The position numbers and the translations under genes are program-made. A model generated the notes under the pieces. It saw nothing but the letters and a program-made list of their open reading frames with translations. It had not been told where the DNA came from and ran no database searches. A stretch of DNA of 64,000 nucleotides from Amborella trichopoda (Eukaryota > Streptophyta > Magnoliopsida > Amborellales > Amborellaceae): assembly GCF_000471905.2 (NCBI RefSeq), contig NW_006499728.1, positions 1,645,286 to 1,709,285 of the forward strand. Reading direction: 5' to 3'. Shown here in pieces: positions 1 to 11,314 of the stretch (its first letter is position 1; every line of letters starts with the position of its first letter).

Positions 1-141
1 ATAATCTAAGAGTTAAAAATATTTTTTGAAACCTTAAAATTATCACGAAAAAAATATATAGATATTTTATCTTTATTTTATAGGTAACTTTCGGTAATAT
101 TTCCCATCCCCTCCAACTATCGATCCAAAAACCCAAACATC

Positions 142-246
142 CACGTGGCAATGACTCTTGTGAACCACGTGGCACTATCTGGTGACCTTTCCAGACCCGG
201 GCACGTCACCAGTTGCCTTTGGACTTGGCACGTGTCTCTATAAAGG
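142..246 (+). promoter_or_regulatory. DGAT2 promoter: three G-boxes and a TATA box
   Basis: Perfect CACGTG cores lie at 142-147, 166-171 and 229-234, and a CACGTC core at 202-207. The first two sit in CCACGTGGCA, which matches the ABA-response element consensus ACGTGGC. TATAAAG follows at 239-245, about 43 bases before the DGAT2 start codon, so the 5' leader should be short. Known biology: bZIP (ABI5, AREB) and bHLH (PIF, MYC) factors bind these cores. Control by ABA, seed maturation or light is an inference. Confidence 0.75.
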
Positions 247-287
247 GTTAACCTCTCAAAGTCTTGCCGTTGTTTTCTGAGAAAATA

Positions 288-3200
288 ATGGAAACACCCA
301 ACGGAAAACAAGACGGAAATGGTGACGCCGCCGTCACGGAAGCACGGCCCGCCGTCCTCAAGCGGACGGAGTATGACGCCGTCCGCTCTAATGTCGCCGT
401 CTTCTTCTGGTTGGGAGCCATCCACTGTAACGCCTTCTTAGTCTTAACGGCGTTTGCTCTCTTCCCAAGCTGGCGTTCGCTCCTGTACGTTAACTTTCCG
501 TCTCCTCTCCGTTAACTGAACCTTCTTTCCTTTTGTGTTCATGAGAAAAAGGGGAATTTCCTTTTTTTTCATTTTTTTGGCGGCTGGAATTATTTATTTG
601 TTACTGATGTTTAAGGATATTGGGGTTGCTGATTTTGCTAATGCTGATTCCTTTGGATGATAAGAGCAAATTGGGTCAGGACATAGCTAGGTATTACCCC
701 ATTTTTTGTTTTTTGTAATTTCAGTTTTTGCTCTTTTTTTTGATGAATTTATGATTTATTCTTGGTAAATATGTTTATGGATTATCTCTTTTTTAAAATA
801 AATTTCTTATTTTTATTCTTGGTAAACTTATATTTATATATATATATATTTTTTTTGCAGGTTTGTGTGTAAATATGCATGTGGGTATTTCCCAGTAACT
901 CTACATGTTGAGGATATGAAGGCTTTCAGCCCCAATAGAGCTTATGGTAAGTAACGTTGGTGTTCTTTTTCTTTCTTTTTTTGGGTAATTTGAAGCTCCA
1001 ATTTGTTTTTTTTTTTCTTTTTGTTATTATATATCCTTTCTACTTTTTCTCAGCGCACTTGTTTATGGTTATTTTCTTGATTTGTGTAATTTTTTATTTT
1101 CTTCCAGTTACTGCATTTTACTTATTTGATGAGTTTATCTCCATTCCATTTACTCTTTTTTTTTTGTCTCTTTTTATTCTATTTTTTGGTTAATTTCACT
1201 AGGAACAGGTACTGGGACTTTGCTCACGCATGCCATTTACTTCTCTCTCTTTTTTTTCTTTTTTTTTATTCCTTTTCTTTTTTTTCATTGTCTCCTTTTT
1301 TTGGCTCTGAAAATTGATAGGTGTACTATATTAGCAATGTTCCATGTGTCTCCCTGTACAAATGATTTACGTGTATGTATGGAGAAATCTAGTCATCTTG
1401 ATTGTATTGACTGCGAGTGATCGAACACTGTACCAGGTCGGCGTCAACTATGTTTGTCAAACCATAAGTAATGCGTGATATCGTTGTTGGCTCACTTCAA
1501 GAGACGTATAAGTTATATGTGGGAGGAGCCGCATAGAAAGATTTCCCCCTTAGAAAATGTTTGTCTTGTTGATCAAAAGTATAAAAAAGCTCTACGTGAA
1601 AAGCTTTTTCTTGTGTTAAGTGGTCATCCCTTTTGGCCCAAGTGAATCTAAATGACTGGATAGACGCCAAGCATGGTTCTTATTTGTAGCTGCCATTCAA
1701 GTTCAGACTTACTCTCCTACTGGTTAGCAAAAGCTTCAATTGTGATGTCTAACTTCAATCCACTGATTCCTTACTGTAATGGCCTCCACATCTTTCCTAT
1801 AACTCTCTCCAATAATGGAGGTCGTGCAATTGGCCTAGGTTGGGTAAAGTGTCTGACAATTGCAGCACTGTTTCCCAAGTTCGAATACTACTGCTGAACT
1901 ATTCGGAAAAGAAAGGAAGAAAGATGTTATATTTACTTAGAGAAAAAAAAAATAAAATGGAATGAGGCAGAATCTGATGCTTCACATCAAACCAAGATTT
2001 TATTCCAATTATTTCTTTCCCTTCATCCCTGCTGAAAATGTGCTTGCTGTTTGTGCCACCCATGGTTGTAGATCGAATAAGGGGCTGTCACCATCTATGA
2101 CTTACTGATTGCAACAAAGATTTGGGATTTTGTGAGGCTAGTGACTTGACTATCTATTGAGGAGTTGGGCAGCTGTGTTGCCTTCTAGATAGGAAGCACT
2201 AGTAAGGGGAAAGGTTTTCGACTTTTGTTACCCAAAAGTCAGCAGAAAAGTTAATCTTTCAATGGTGGCCTAGTTTTTTAGATTCCCGGTAGGCACATGT
2301 CTTGGTTTCAAGGAGATTTGGTTATTGATGATTTTAATTTACATTTATGCTTAAAAAAGTATTATGAACACCAACAGTTAAAAAACAAATGAAAAAAAAG
2401 AAAAAAAAGAACTTTTAGTAGTGGTATATTTGAATGCATATTTTAAGACCCAAATGCATTATGTAGTGTGTGAGCTCGCATACACAGGTTTTCTATTTTT
2501 CTTTGTTATATGCACATGGAAATAATGTGAATGCTGTCATCATGACTAGCGATCATGTATTCAATGACATGATCAGAGATATTGAGGATTGTTGTTTCAT
2601 CAGATATGGGTTAATTGATGTAAATATTACTCTTCAGTGCATTAGTTCAACAGGAGAAATTGCATGCTTGCTTACTAGTTTGTGAATGATATAGTAAACT
2701 ACCAACAGTTTTCCTTATCAGCAGAGAATCCAGTTTGTGGGGATCGGGTAGTTAAAACATTAATATACTGAATCTGTGTGTATGTCTTATTTTGGCAAGT
2801 TGTTTTCTGCTTTGAAAGTTGTCTATTTTTATTGTACTTTTGATGCCCCTGCTGTTTGTGCTTAGGAAGTATGTGTATTTATGCACTGATAGTTACTGTG
2901 TTTTTGTGAATTCCTGCATAATTTTCCATAATTTCCTCAGGGTAGTAATTTTGAGTTTCTTATGCGTCTTTGCCTTTACAAAATTCTTCTGTGATCATCA
3001 ATGCAACTACTCAAATAAAGTGTTCTTTGGTTTCTACTTGAGAGATATTAGTGCTTTTTTAGAGCTTATAGTCTTATACCCATCTGCCTTCATAATGTTT
3101 TCGAGTAAAATCAAAGCAACTCATTCCAGCGAAGAATGTTCATGCTCCAGATTGCTCGTTTAGGATTTCATGCATTTTGTAGTTTTACAATTTTATGTTT

Positions 3201-6200
3201 ACAATTCCCTTAGTATTTCCAGGGAAGGCTTCCTCTCTTTGGAAGATAGAAATACTTGGTCTATCTTCTCTCATCTTGCTTTGATGATTATATGATATTC
3301 TCAGGCATCATCCAGATGAACCCATTCATAATTAATCATTCTTACTTCTTGGATATGACTGCCATTTTCATTAAAAATCCACTGAAACACCCTCTTTTTC
3401 AAGTAAATGTCCTTTTTAATGTATAGTTTCTTGGTAATCTCAAAATACACACAGTGGATGCTATGGCCCCCGTCCCTGGAATTTCTTACTCTATTTCATT
3501 TTGTTTTAACCATTTTGTTTTGTTTATTTATGCCTTTGATTGATCTGTAAACTGATTATTTATTTAAGCATTACTTTCCCAATTTGTTTTGGTGCAGTCT
3601 TTGCCGTTGAACCTCACTCAGTTCTTCCTATCGCCATTGTCTCCCTGTGCAACTTCACAGGGTTCATGCCTCTGCCTAAAATAAAGGCTCTTGCAAGCAG
3701 TGCGGTAAGCTTTGGTTCATGAGCTGAAAAAATATGCATTAACCCTTGGAAATGTACTCCTTAAACAACTTTTAAGGGATATGATCACAGCTTTGGTATC
3801 CAGTATCCATTCTCAATAATAGATGATGGAGTTTATCTGTGGCTCCTGATAAGTGACATCAATGGATAGTTTCAACAGTCTATTATTTAGAATGGATGGT
3901 GGATACACTGCCTATGTGCTTTGGAAGATATACTCCCAAACTTTAATCATGAGAACCAGAGAAAAAATACCACAATCCATTTGATTATTGAAAAGCTATG
4001 ACTGTTATCACCGTCCAATCGATTAATGGTGGAGATACGGTGTGAGCTGCCTCGTGGGTCATGTTGTCTTGTTATGATTCACTCTCTCTCTCCATTACAG
4101 TACACCAAGCAATGGGACGGTGATAACACTTAATGGCCGCTGGTTTTATGTAATGATATGGATCATGTTGTGCTTTCCCTTTCATCTTCTGGAGAGCGTT
4201 TTCTTGGTTATGATTTTTGTGTCTTTTGTTTCTTTTGTCTTGTGTTTCCCTTTCCTTTTTTACTTCATGATCAAATAAGGACATTGGTTTTCATTATTTT
4301 TGGTTAGATATTTTACACACCAATTCTTCGTCATATTTGGACATGGATGGGACTTGTTGCTGCTACAAAGAAGAACTTTGTTTCATACTTGAGAGATGGC
4401 TACAGTTGCATTGTCATTCCTGGCGGGGCTCGCGAGATAATGTATATGGAGAAGGGATCTGAGGTTGGTAATGAAGATTCATTGAATTTGCATGGCTATG
4501 TTTTCTTGATATGAACAATTGATACTCGATTTCTGCCTACGCTGAAAAATAAAGGATTAATCATTAAGGTCCAGAGCTCGAGTCAGCTGGCTCTATGACT
4601 CGGGCAAGTCTCAATAGGACTCGTCCGAGTCTCAGTGACTAAAAGATAGTAGGGTTTAGGACCCAGTGAGTTCTGAGTTTTGGAAGTGGACCCGGCACCT
4701 TAACGTGTCCAAGTAACTTGGGCAAATCCGAGCATGAGTCACTGAGTTGGAGAACACTGATTATACGCACATTTCTAAACTAATTAACATAATATTGACG
4801 GTTTCTTAATTAACATTCTTTGCTTACCTTAGGTGGCCTATCTCAAGGCAAGGACTGGATTCGTTCGTGTTGCCATGGACATGGGTAGCCCTTTAGTCCC
4901 TGTATTTTGCTTTGGTCAGGTAAAAATTGCATGTCTATATACTGTTACACAATACATTCAGGTATGGTCATACATATAGTCAACAAAAAAGTACTTATTT
5001 ATGCAAATGTACAAACATACACATATATGTACCTATAATTCAGTGATAGGAATCAAACTTTAAATGGATTGCTGCGATTCTCAACAACTAACCCATCGAG
5101 TGCAGGCCCGACATAACATAAATATACACACGCATGCATAAGTTGAAATATGAATGCATGCGCATGTATATTTGCATCATCATCATCATCATAGCCTCTT
5201 CCCCATTAATTGGGGTGGGCATGTAGCTATGTCTGCATGCATCTTTTTTTTTCTTCTTTTTCTTTTTCCCCCCTCTGGCTAAGTTTGTCAGCATAATTAC
5301 TTGATTGTTCTGAATTTCAGCTGATTATTATCTATTTTGCAAGGGCACAGAGTGATATATATAGTTGGTGGAAAGGGAAAGGGGACTTATATGTCCGAGT
5401 AACTAAAGCACTCCGCTTCACTCCTCTTGTATTTTGGGGGCGGTTTGGGTATTTCCTACACCCCTTTTCTTACCATTATTTGAAGAGGTGCTTAGTGCGC
5501 GAATTTGTATATCTCGAGACTCGTAGCCATCACATCTTGATTGGACAACAGTGAGTGGGACGAGAACAATATCATAAGCTGACTCTTGCCATGTTCGTCA
5601 GCCATTATTAATGCGTAATATTGTTGTGTGCTGGCTTGACTGTCCAATCAAGATTGGATAACTAGATCATATGTATATCAGCCTTTTGGTAAATCTTCAA
5701 GAATAATGATCTTTTCCAACATATTGTTTCTCCACTCTAGACCCTCTTACTAGTTTAAGTTCTCGTCTTTGTTTTATATTTTCAGAGATGAATTGTTGTC
5801 CCTCTCTCTCTCTCTCTCTCAAGAAATTGCTTATTATTTTGTGCTCTCTTTCTCTCTCTCTCTCAAGAAATCGCTCATTATTTTGTGCAGGCCTATCCCG
5901 TATCGTCGACCAATGCATGTTGTAGTAGGGAGACCAATTGAAGTGAATAGAAATCACCAGCCTACCAAAGAAGAGGTGGGGTGCATTCTTTGTTGATTTA
6001 CTGGTCACTTGAGGAAATGAAAGAGTTTGTATAGGGTTGCAACTTTAATAAAATGTAGAATTAAGCTGCACATCAAAAATCCATCATAAAAGATTGTTTT
6101 GATGTTGGAAAGCCCTCTAATTGATCATCTAGAAATCAAGATGTACGAATATGGAAAAAAAAAGAGATTTCGAGTCCCAAAAATAACGTATCTTGCAACA

Positions 6201-6565
6201 TATTATTTAGACCGTCCATTTTGAAGATTTTCGAAGTGTTTATAGATCTACTTGATTGAACTATTTTTGGAGTTTAAGATTTTACAATTAGAGATGAAAA
6301 TAGATTTCTCAAGCCATCTTAATAATTTTTGACACCAAAATTATATTTACGATCAAACTTGGAGGTGCACCTTAATTTGATTGTTTAAAATTGCAACGTT
6401 ATACAAACCGCACCTTTTGAAGAATAGGTTCGAATGCACCATTGACTTTGAATTTTGTTTCAGGTTGCTGAAGTTCATCAGAAATATACGGAGGCTCTTA
6501 GAGAGCTTTTTGAGAGGCATAAAGCTGAAGCCGGGTATGCTGAATATCAGCTGAGAATACTGTGA
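288..6565 (+). CDS. DGAT2: Diacylglycerol O-acyltransferase 2 (nine exons)
   Basis: The enzyme transfers an acyl group from acyl-CoA to diacylglycerol, the last step of triacylglycerol synthesis, in the ER membrane. Exons: 288-484, 616-690, 861-946, 3598-3704, 4308-4463, 4833-4919, 5351-5448, 5891-5975, 6464-6565. All junctions are GT-AG and all phases agree, giving 993 nt and 330 residues, the usual plant length. Two hydrophobic segments (about 36-59 and 66-79) form the N-terminal membrane hairpin. Family motifs are present: YFP at 100-102, the plant EPHS block at 124-127, PGG at 193-195, RTGFVRVA at 214-221, VPVFCFGQ at 229-236 and [14 protein letters not shown] near 275. The ATG at 288 is the first in frame after the TATA box. 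Intron 3 is long (2.65 kb); introns 4, 6, 7 and 8 carry small repeats. Exon 7 could in principle use an earlier AG, but AG at 5350 gives the conserved join [10 protein letters not shown]. No disabling mutation is seen. Confidence 0.97.
4001..4130. repeat. 130 bp foldback element in DGAT2 intron 4
   Basis: ACTGTTATCACCGTCC at 4001-4016 is repeated inverted at 4115-4130 with one mismatch in 16. Its size and place in an intron fit a miniature inverted-repeat transposon. I saw no clear target duplication. Confidence 0.6.
5174..5230 (-). repeat. SINE 3' end in DGAT2 intron 6
   Basis: A (CAT)n tract followed by a segment that reads on the minus strand as a CCCCAATTAATGGGG block, then GGCTATGATGATG. 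This resembles the 3' end of plant Au-like SINEs (a block naming an AGT-GGG type motif, then GGCT and a trinucleotide tail). The 5' part was not recognised. Confidence 0.45.
5533..5654. repeat. 122 bp foldback element in DGAT2 intron 7
   Basis: ATCTTGATTGGACA at 5533-5546 is perfectly repeated inverted at 5641-5654. The interior has a weak counterpart in intron 3 near 1436-1496 (shared AATGCGT and GTTGTTG-like blocks), so this may be a low-copy MITE family. Confidence 0.55.
5801..5890 (+). repeat. 44 bp tandem duplication over the exon 8 acceptor of DGAT2
   Basis: The unit (CT)n-AAGAAATTGCTTATTATTTTG occurs at 5821-5844 and, with two changes, at 5865-5889. Only the second copy ends in the CAG acceptor used by exon 8; in the first copy the AG is replaced by TC, so it is not a competing splice site. 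Confidence 0.8.
6024..6408. repeat. MITE family A, subfamily A' (DGAT2 intron 8)
   Basis: About 385 bp. It starts GTTTGTATAGGGTTGCAAC and ends with the near inverse (TTGCAACGTTATACAAAC). The interior shares long stretches with copies at 50361-51036, 53114-53426 and 56473-56850 (for example TTGATCATCT, GTTTATAGATCTACTTG, GAGATGAAAATAGATT). It fills most of intron 8 and leaves the splice sites intact. Confidence 0.75.
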
Positions 6566-7323
6566 TAGAAGCACATGTTGCTCTCTTTATGATGTCATTT
6601 GTTATCTAGCAGGAAATTTTTATTGTACTGGTTCAAACTAGGTTTCAAATCAGTGAATGGAAGCCTCTCTCTGTGTTATATGGTAGGAATTCTCATTATA
6701 TGATTTCTATATGCACACACAAAAGCTTAGAACTCTTTTGATGAAAGGAAAACTGATTTGAGAGAGTATATGTTTTGACCTAAGAGTAAATGTTTCAATC
6801 CAAGTCTAGAATCCAGATTGGTAAATCATCTTCCCTCTTTCTCTCGGAAGGGTTTACAATATTCTTCAAGTGGTCAAATCAACTAGTTTAGCACGGGAGG
6901 AGTAATTATGAAATTATAATTATTTAGGCACTTAGAAATATTTTCAAAGTGTTTAAATTGGTCCTTTCCATATGGAACCCTGCAAGGATGTACAAGTAAG
7001 AGCTTTTGGTAGGTTGGTTCTATTCAAGTGGTGTCAAGTGAACTGATATAAATATACTTGTTTGTTGTGGGTAAAATTTTTATTATGGAATTAATTTTTT
7101 TCCTGTCCATGAATATAGAAGTACAATAGTCATTTAACTTGAATTATATTTTCCCGGGCCAAACCCCCACTGACTTACCGCTTTATTTACCCAAAAAATA
7201 AAATAGCTCTAGCAAGATATTGACTTTACCTATGCATGTTGAGGGCTGGAAGTTTGGAATTTCAATTTTTTTTTTCACCGGAAATCTTTATTCTAGGTTT
7301 CTGACCATAAATGATCAAGGCCT
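6566..7323. other. DGAT2 3' flank, no other gene seen
   Basis: Contains the presumed 3' UTR directly after the stop codon. I see no further ORF of substance and no recognised repeat. A canonical AATAAA signal was not obvious close to the stop. Confidence 0.5.
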
Positions 7324-7581
7324 TAGGGGTGGCAACCGTCGGGTCAGGTCTAGCAGGACTTGGACCCGATCGGACCCGACTAAAAAAATTAAAATATCTA
7401 TGTATTTAATTATATTTAAATATATTTCATATATTGGGACTCAAAAAATATTACTGGACCTAGGTCCAAACCCAAATAGTGATCTTGGACTCAGATTGAC
7501 CCGTTAGGTCCAATTTTTGGACCCATACTTGGATGTGAATTGGGTCTACCTGGGTTGGGTCCAAGTCCATTGCCACCGCTA
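7324..7581. repeat. hAT-type MITE with TAGGGGTGGCAA ends
   Basis: The left end TAGGGGTGGCAA and right end TTGCCACCGCTA are inverted copies (11 of 12). The interior is rich in GGGTC/GACCC words and has an AT-rich core, typical of non-autonomous hAT elements in plants. Flanks TCAAGGCC and TCAAAGGT may be a decayed 8 bp target duplication, though not exactly abutting. Confidence 0.7.
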
Positions 7582-7934
7582 TCAAAGGTTAAGTGAGGTT
7601 AAATTGTCAATAATAGTCTGGCAATTTAAAACAAAATTATGTGGGATGTACATATCTAAAGGGCACCCTACCAAAATTTTAATACTGAAAGCGCACTCTT
7701 TAGTTTGGCTTTTCGAGTGCCCGAACTCATTTTTTTTAAACAAAGTACATGTATATCATGCTTCCACAATTGCGAAAGACCTCCCTAGGATGATTCTTTG
7801 GATCTACCTAAAAATCATCGGATAATTATTTTTTGAAAAATGGAATTGGATTTTGACTTTTTAACGATTTAGATCTAACCAACCAAAATTTGGACAATCT
7901 GTGTTCAATTTTAAGATTGATGTTTTTTGGGTGA

Positions 7935-8262
7935 AGTTTGTATAAGGTTGAGGATTTAAACAATCAAAGTAAGGCGCATTTCTAAATGATGTCGAAATAT
8001 TCTTTTTCAATGCTTGGAATCCCATGGTCTAAAAGTTTGCTTTCATCTTGATTTTGACATTGAAAATCTTCAAAGATGATGTAGATCGAGTAGATCTACG
8101 AACATTTCAAAATCTTGAAGATAACACATTATGTACCATTTCAAGAACTGGAAATCTTTTTTGAGATTGTCATGATCAATTGTAAGGTTTTTGGGCATCT
8201 AACAGCCTTCTCAAGTGAGGTTTTGAGGTGGACTTTACTTCTTTAGTATAAGGTTGCAACTT
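7935..8262. repeat. MITE family A, diverged copy
   Basis: Begins AGTTTGTATAAGGTTGAGG, then TTTAAACAATCAAAGTAAGG, and ends with a related inverted block (GACTTTACTTC ... AGTATAAGGTTGCAAC). Internal words such as GATGTAGATCGAGTAGATC and ATGATCAATTGTAAGG match other family A copies read in the reverse sense. Confidence 0.6.
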
Positions 8263-8391
8263 TAAATAATTTTTTTTTCTATTTTATACAAATAGAATTG
8301 AAAAAAAAAATATTTATAAGATGGTTGACGACGTCACATCCCAATGGGAAAAGAAAACTTAGCAAAATCATGTAAATACATTGGTCCATAT

Positions 8392-8470
8392 ATCATCATC
8401 ATAATCAAAGGCTTTTCTCAACGGCTACACGAATTATGGTCCACCATTATGCTCCATCAAGGGCTATATA
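8392..8470 (-). repeat. SINE fragment, Au-like
   Basis: On the plus strand it reads (ATC)n, then AAAGGC, CTCAACGGCTACACGAATT, CACCATTATGCTCCATCAAG, GGGCTATAT. This order is that of the reverse complement of the 3' half of plant Au-like SINEs. No A/B box promoter was recognised, so it is probably 5'-truncated. Confidence 0.55.
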
Positions 8471-8623
8471 ATTTGCCATATTACTTCTCATTACATCTAA
8501 CCATGTCTTTTTGTGTCTACTCCTTGCCATTTTTGAGTTTTCTGCTTGAACTAATTTGTACATTATAATTGGTGTTGTACTGGATTTGTACTACACATAC
8601 AATGATTGATATATATATATATA

Positions 8624-8880
8624 TTATTGAGGGGTTTATAATTAATGACTAGTCGTGGAACTCCTCGTTCTTGTTCGGCATTTTTATTGACATAAAAAGC
8701 AGAGCAGCTCCATGGAGATGAATTGGGAAGTATGAGTTTCTTAAGAAGTAAATCTTTAATTTCATTATGACATGTTTGTAATAATTCCGTATTCATCTGA
8801 ATAGGTCGAGCTTTTGTTGGTATTTTTGTTTCACTAAAATTTGGTTCATATGGTAATCCAACAATATGTTGTTTTCTATG
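8624..8880 (-). pseudogene. Pararetrovirus reverse transcriptase, 5' part only
   Basis: Continues the protease frame after a TGA stop at 8883-8881. Contains the motifs SSPWSCSAFYVNK and PRLVINYKPLN, which mark the fingers region of caulimovirid RT. The coding match stops at about 8624, where a (TA)n tract (8610-8623) begins. The palm motifs and RNase H are missing. Confidence 0.88.
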
Positions 8881-10490
8881 TCAAAAAGCGGTTGGTAGAT
8901 CATTACATATTTCGTTTTCAATAAAACTTTTGAGTTGTATTTTTTGTATCATATTATTAGTTTGGAGTTTTTCACTGATAATCTTATGTTTGATTTCAAG
9001 TTGTAACGATCCTATAAAATCTTCTTTTTGTTTGACAATATTAATTTCTTTGATTTTTGGTTTATCAAGGAATTCAAATTTAATAGGGGTACCATGGGTA
9101 TTTGTTTCAATACCTGTATGGGAAATAGTAATTGGATATAACAGAGTGAGGAAATGTATACCAAGGATTACAACCTGACTGAGTCCCTTGACCATAATAA
9201 ATGGAGTAGGAAAACAATGTCCCTCATTATAAATTTTAGCATTAGATAACTTGTATTTAATAAATAGTCTACTTCCATTCGCAGTATTAAGGATTTGGGT
9301 AGGTTTATCAAAGTATTTTGTAGGGACTAATCCTTCATTGAGGCAATTCAGATCAGCACCTGAATCAATTAAAGCTAGAGATTGAAATTCATATTCATCA
9401 TTTATGACAATGGTTACTAAGACAAACCATTTTTGTGTGATTACTCTATTTAAGACATTTACTGATTTCTTGGTAGATGATTCGCATTGATTTATATAAT
9501 CATTGGGATGATATGATTTAAGTAAGTGGTCAAATTCAATGATATCTGTGTCAGTGTCTATTTCGGAGGTTTTGTTATGGAGTTCAAGGATTTGAATTCT
9601 ATTTTTTAATTGGGTTACTTTTACCTTGACTATATTTACTTCGGCTTTGAGTTCAGCAATAGTAGGTTCTTTTTGTGTGGCTTCATGCTGACTGATACGT
9701 TTCATTATATCAGAAAAATTATAATTATCAGGAGGTTTGACTAATGGCATATGTTTTGTTTTTGTTTTAGTTAAATTAATAAACTGAGTAATTATTTCTC
9801 TTTTTTCATCAGGATCAGAAATTTTCTCTATTAGGTCTAAAATAAGATTGTCTTCTTTTGTTAGCGTATGGATATCAGAAGTTGTAATAGGACGTTTACA
9901 TATTTCTTCATCAGAACTACTATTCGTGGACCAATAGAAATCATCATTATGTATAGTGCCTATAAAAGAACTATCACTACTCGTTATAGTAGAGTCCGTA
10001 TCTGAGCTAGATGAATCATATATTTGAATAATGTCATATATTTTATTTCTGATATTTTCATCTAGTGTAATAGAGTCTAATTTTTGTTTGACTTTGCATT
10101 GGCTTTTATAATGGCCAACTTTTCCACACTTATAGCAAACATGTAATTTCTTACTATTTTGTTGAAATTTTTTAGCTGTAAAACATTTAGTAAATTTCCT
10201 ATATTTTTTATGTTTGGTTGGAAAAGACTTATGTGTTTTTTTAGGTTTATTAATGCGATGTTTTTTCTTTTTATATATTTTATGTATTTTATGTGGTTTG
10301 TTTTTATCAATATGATAGCCAAATTGTTGGCAGAAGTCTCCTAACTCTTTTTTACCACTTATGTTTTGTTTATCAAGTTGCTTTTTAAGTTTCATATCTG
10401 TGCATAGGGCTAAGCCTTCAGCACATATTTCAGAGGATAATTCTCCTAAAGTATATCGAGCGTAATTGATTACACCACTATTTTTATTTT
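8881..10490 (-). pseudogene. Pararetrovirus zinc knuckle and aspartic protease region
   Basis: The longest open stretch of the element: 504 codons from 10395 to 8881, open in frame back to about 10490. In the 504-residue frame a basic segment (30-80) precedes a CCHC knuckle (C87, C90, H95, C100; CX2CX4HX4C) that in this family belongs to the coat protein C terminus. An acidic Ser-rich segment (127-165) and a coiled-coil-like heptad stretch (about 245-275) follow. The protease active-site block is ALIDSGAD (D344, S345, G346) with the partner VVILGIHF near 408. Both catalytic signatures look intact although the flanks are broken. Inferred role: processing of the viral polyprotein. Confidence 0.88.
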
Positions 10491-11314
10491 TCAGACGTTC
10501 TTTGACCTGGTAATCCTGCTACGAACTTTTCTTTCTAGTGGTCAACATGAATATCTTCTCGTATAAGTAAACGAGAGAAAAAGACGTCTTTATACCATTT
10601 GTAGTGAGATAATGTGGGACAACGTAAATTGGATAAAAGATCAGCAGTTCGAGCTGAAAGTATTGAAGTATTTCCTATGAAATGAAGAGCAATTGTATAA
10701 ATCAGTGAATTGACAACATCACTTTCAGAATATACCATATCCTGGTTGTGTTCATTTTTTGCTGTCCATTGGCGAGTATTTGTTAATATTTGTTGATTTG
10801 TTTGTTCATTGAGATAAGAATCCCACCATCCTCTTAGCCAGCCAGTAAATCTTGAAACTATGGCTTTTGCTATTTCCTGATCATGGTTACCAGCCATTTT
10901 ACATGCCAAAGCATACATAGTCATATGTTTCATTGTATCTAATATTCGGTGATCGAAAATTCCATCAATGTTCCAATCTATAATAGTTCGACCAGTATAT
11001 GTAGAAGTATGACTTGTAAGGTATTCTTCTAATTGTATATCAACTGGGGTTGGTCTCTTGTAATATGGTCGGGCATTTATTGGTTGCCAATTCTTATTAT
11101 AATTGATTCGATTTATCGTATCTGGGGAAATATGATGTTCAGAAAATGCTTTTTGCATATTTGATATTGTGTTGGCAATTGATGGTTCGATATTTTCATT
11201 TTCTTGAAACATTATTTCTTCTTGAAGAGTCATATTATCACGTTCAGGGATTTTTGTTTTCCCTTTATCGTTGTCTGGTATAATAATATTTTCTTTAGGT
11301 TTGGAATCTTTTAT
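10490..11314 (-). pseudogene. Pararetrovirus coat protein core
   Basis: Frame +1 relative to the protease. Runs from just after a TAA stop (11317-11315) to a TAG at 10537-10535, then on to a frameshift near 10490 in an A-rich run. Recognisable blocks include RPYYKRPTPVDIQ, IDWNIDG and RFTGWLRGWWDSYL, which are typical of caulimovirid coat proteins in plant genomes. The TAG stands where relatives have Trp. Confidence 0.8.

Noticed and set aside
957-1420. Phe-rich ORFs in DGAT2 intron 3
   Set aside because: They are read through poly-T tracts inside an intron bounded by good splice sites.
5341-5350. Earlier acceptor for DGAT2 exon 7 (TTTTGCAAG, AG at about 5342)
   Set aside because: It would shift the frame relative to exon 6; the AG at 5350 gives the conserved FGQ-S join.
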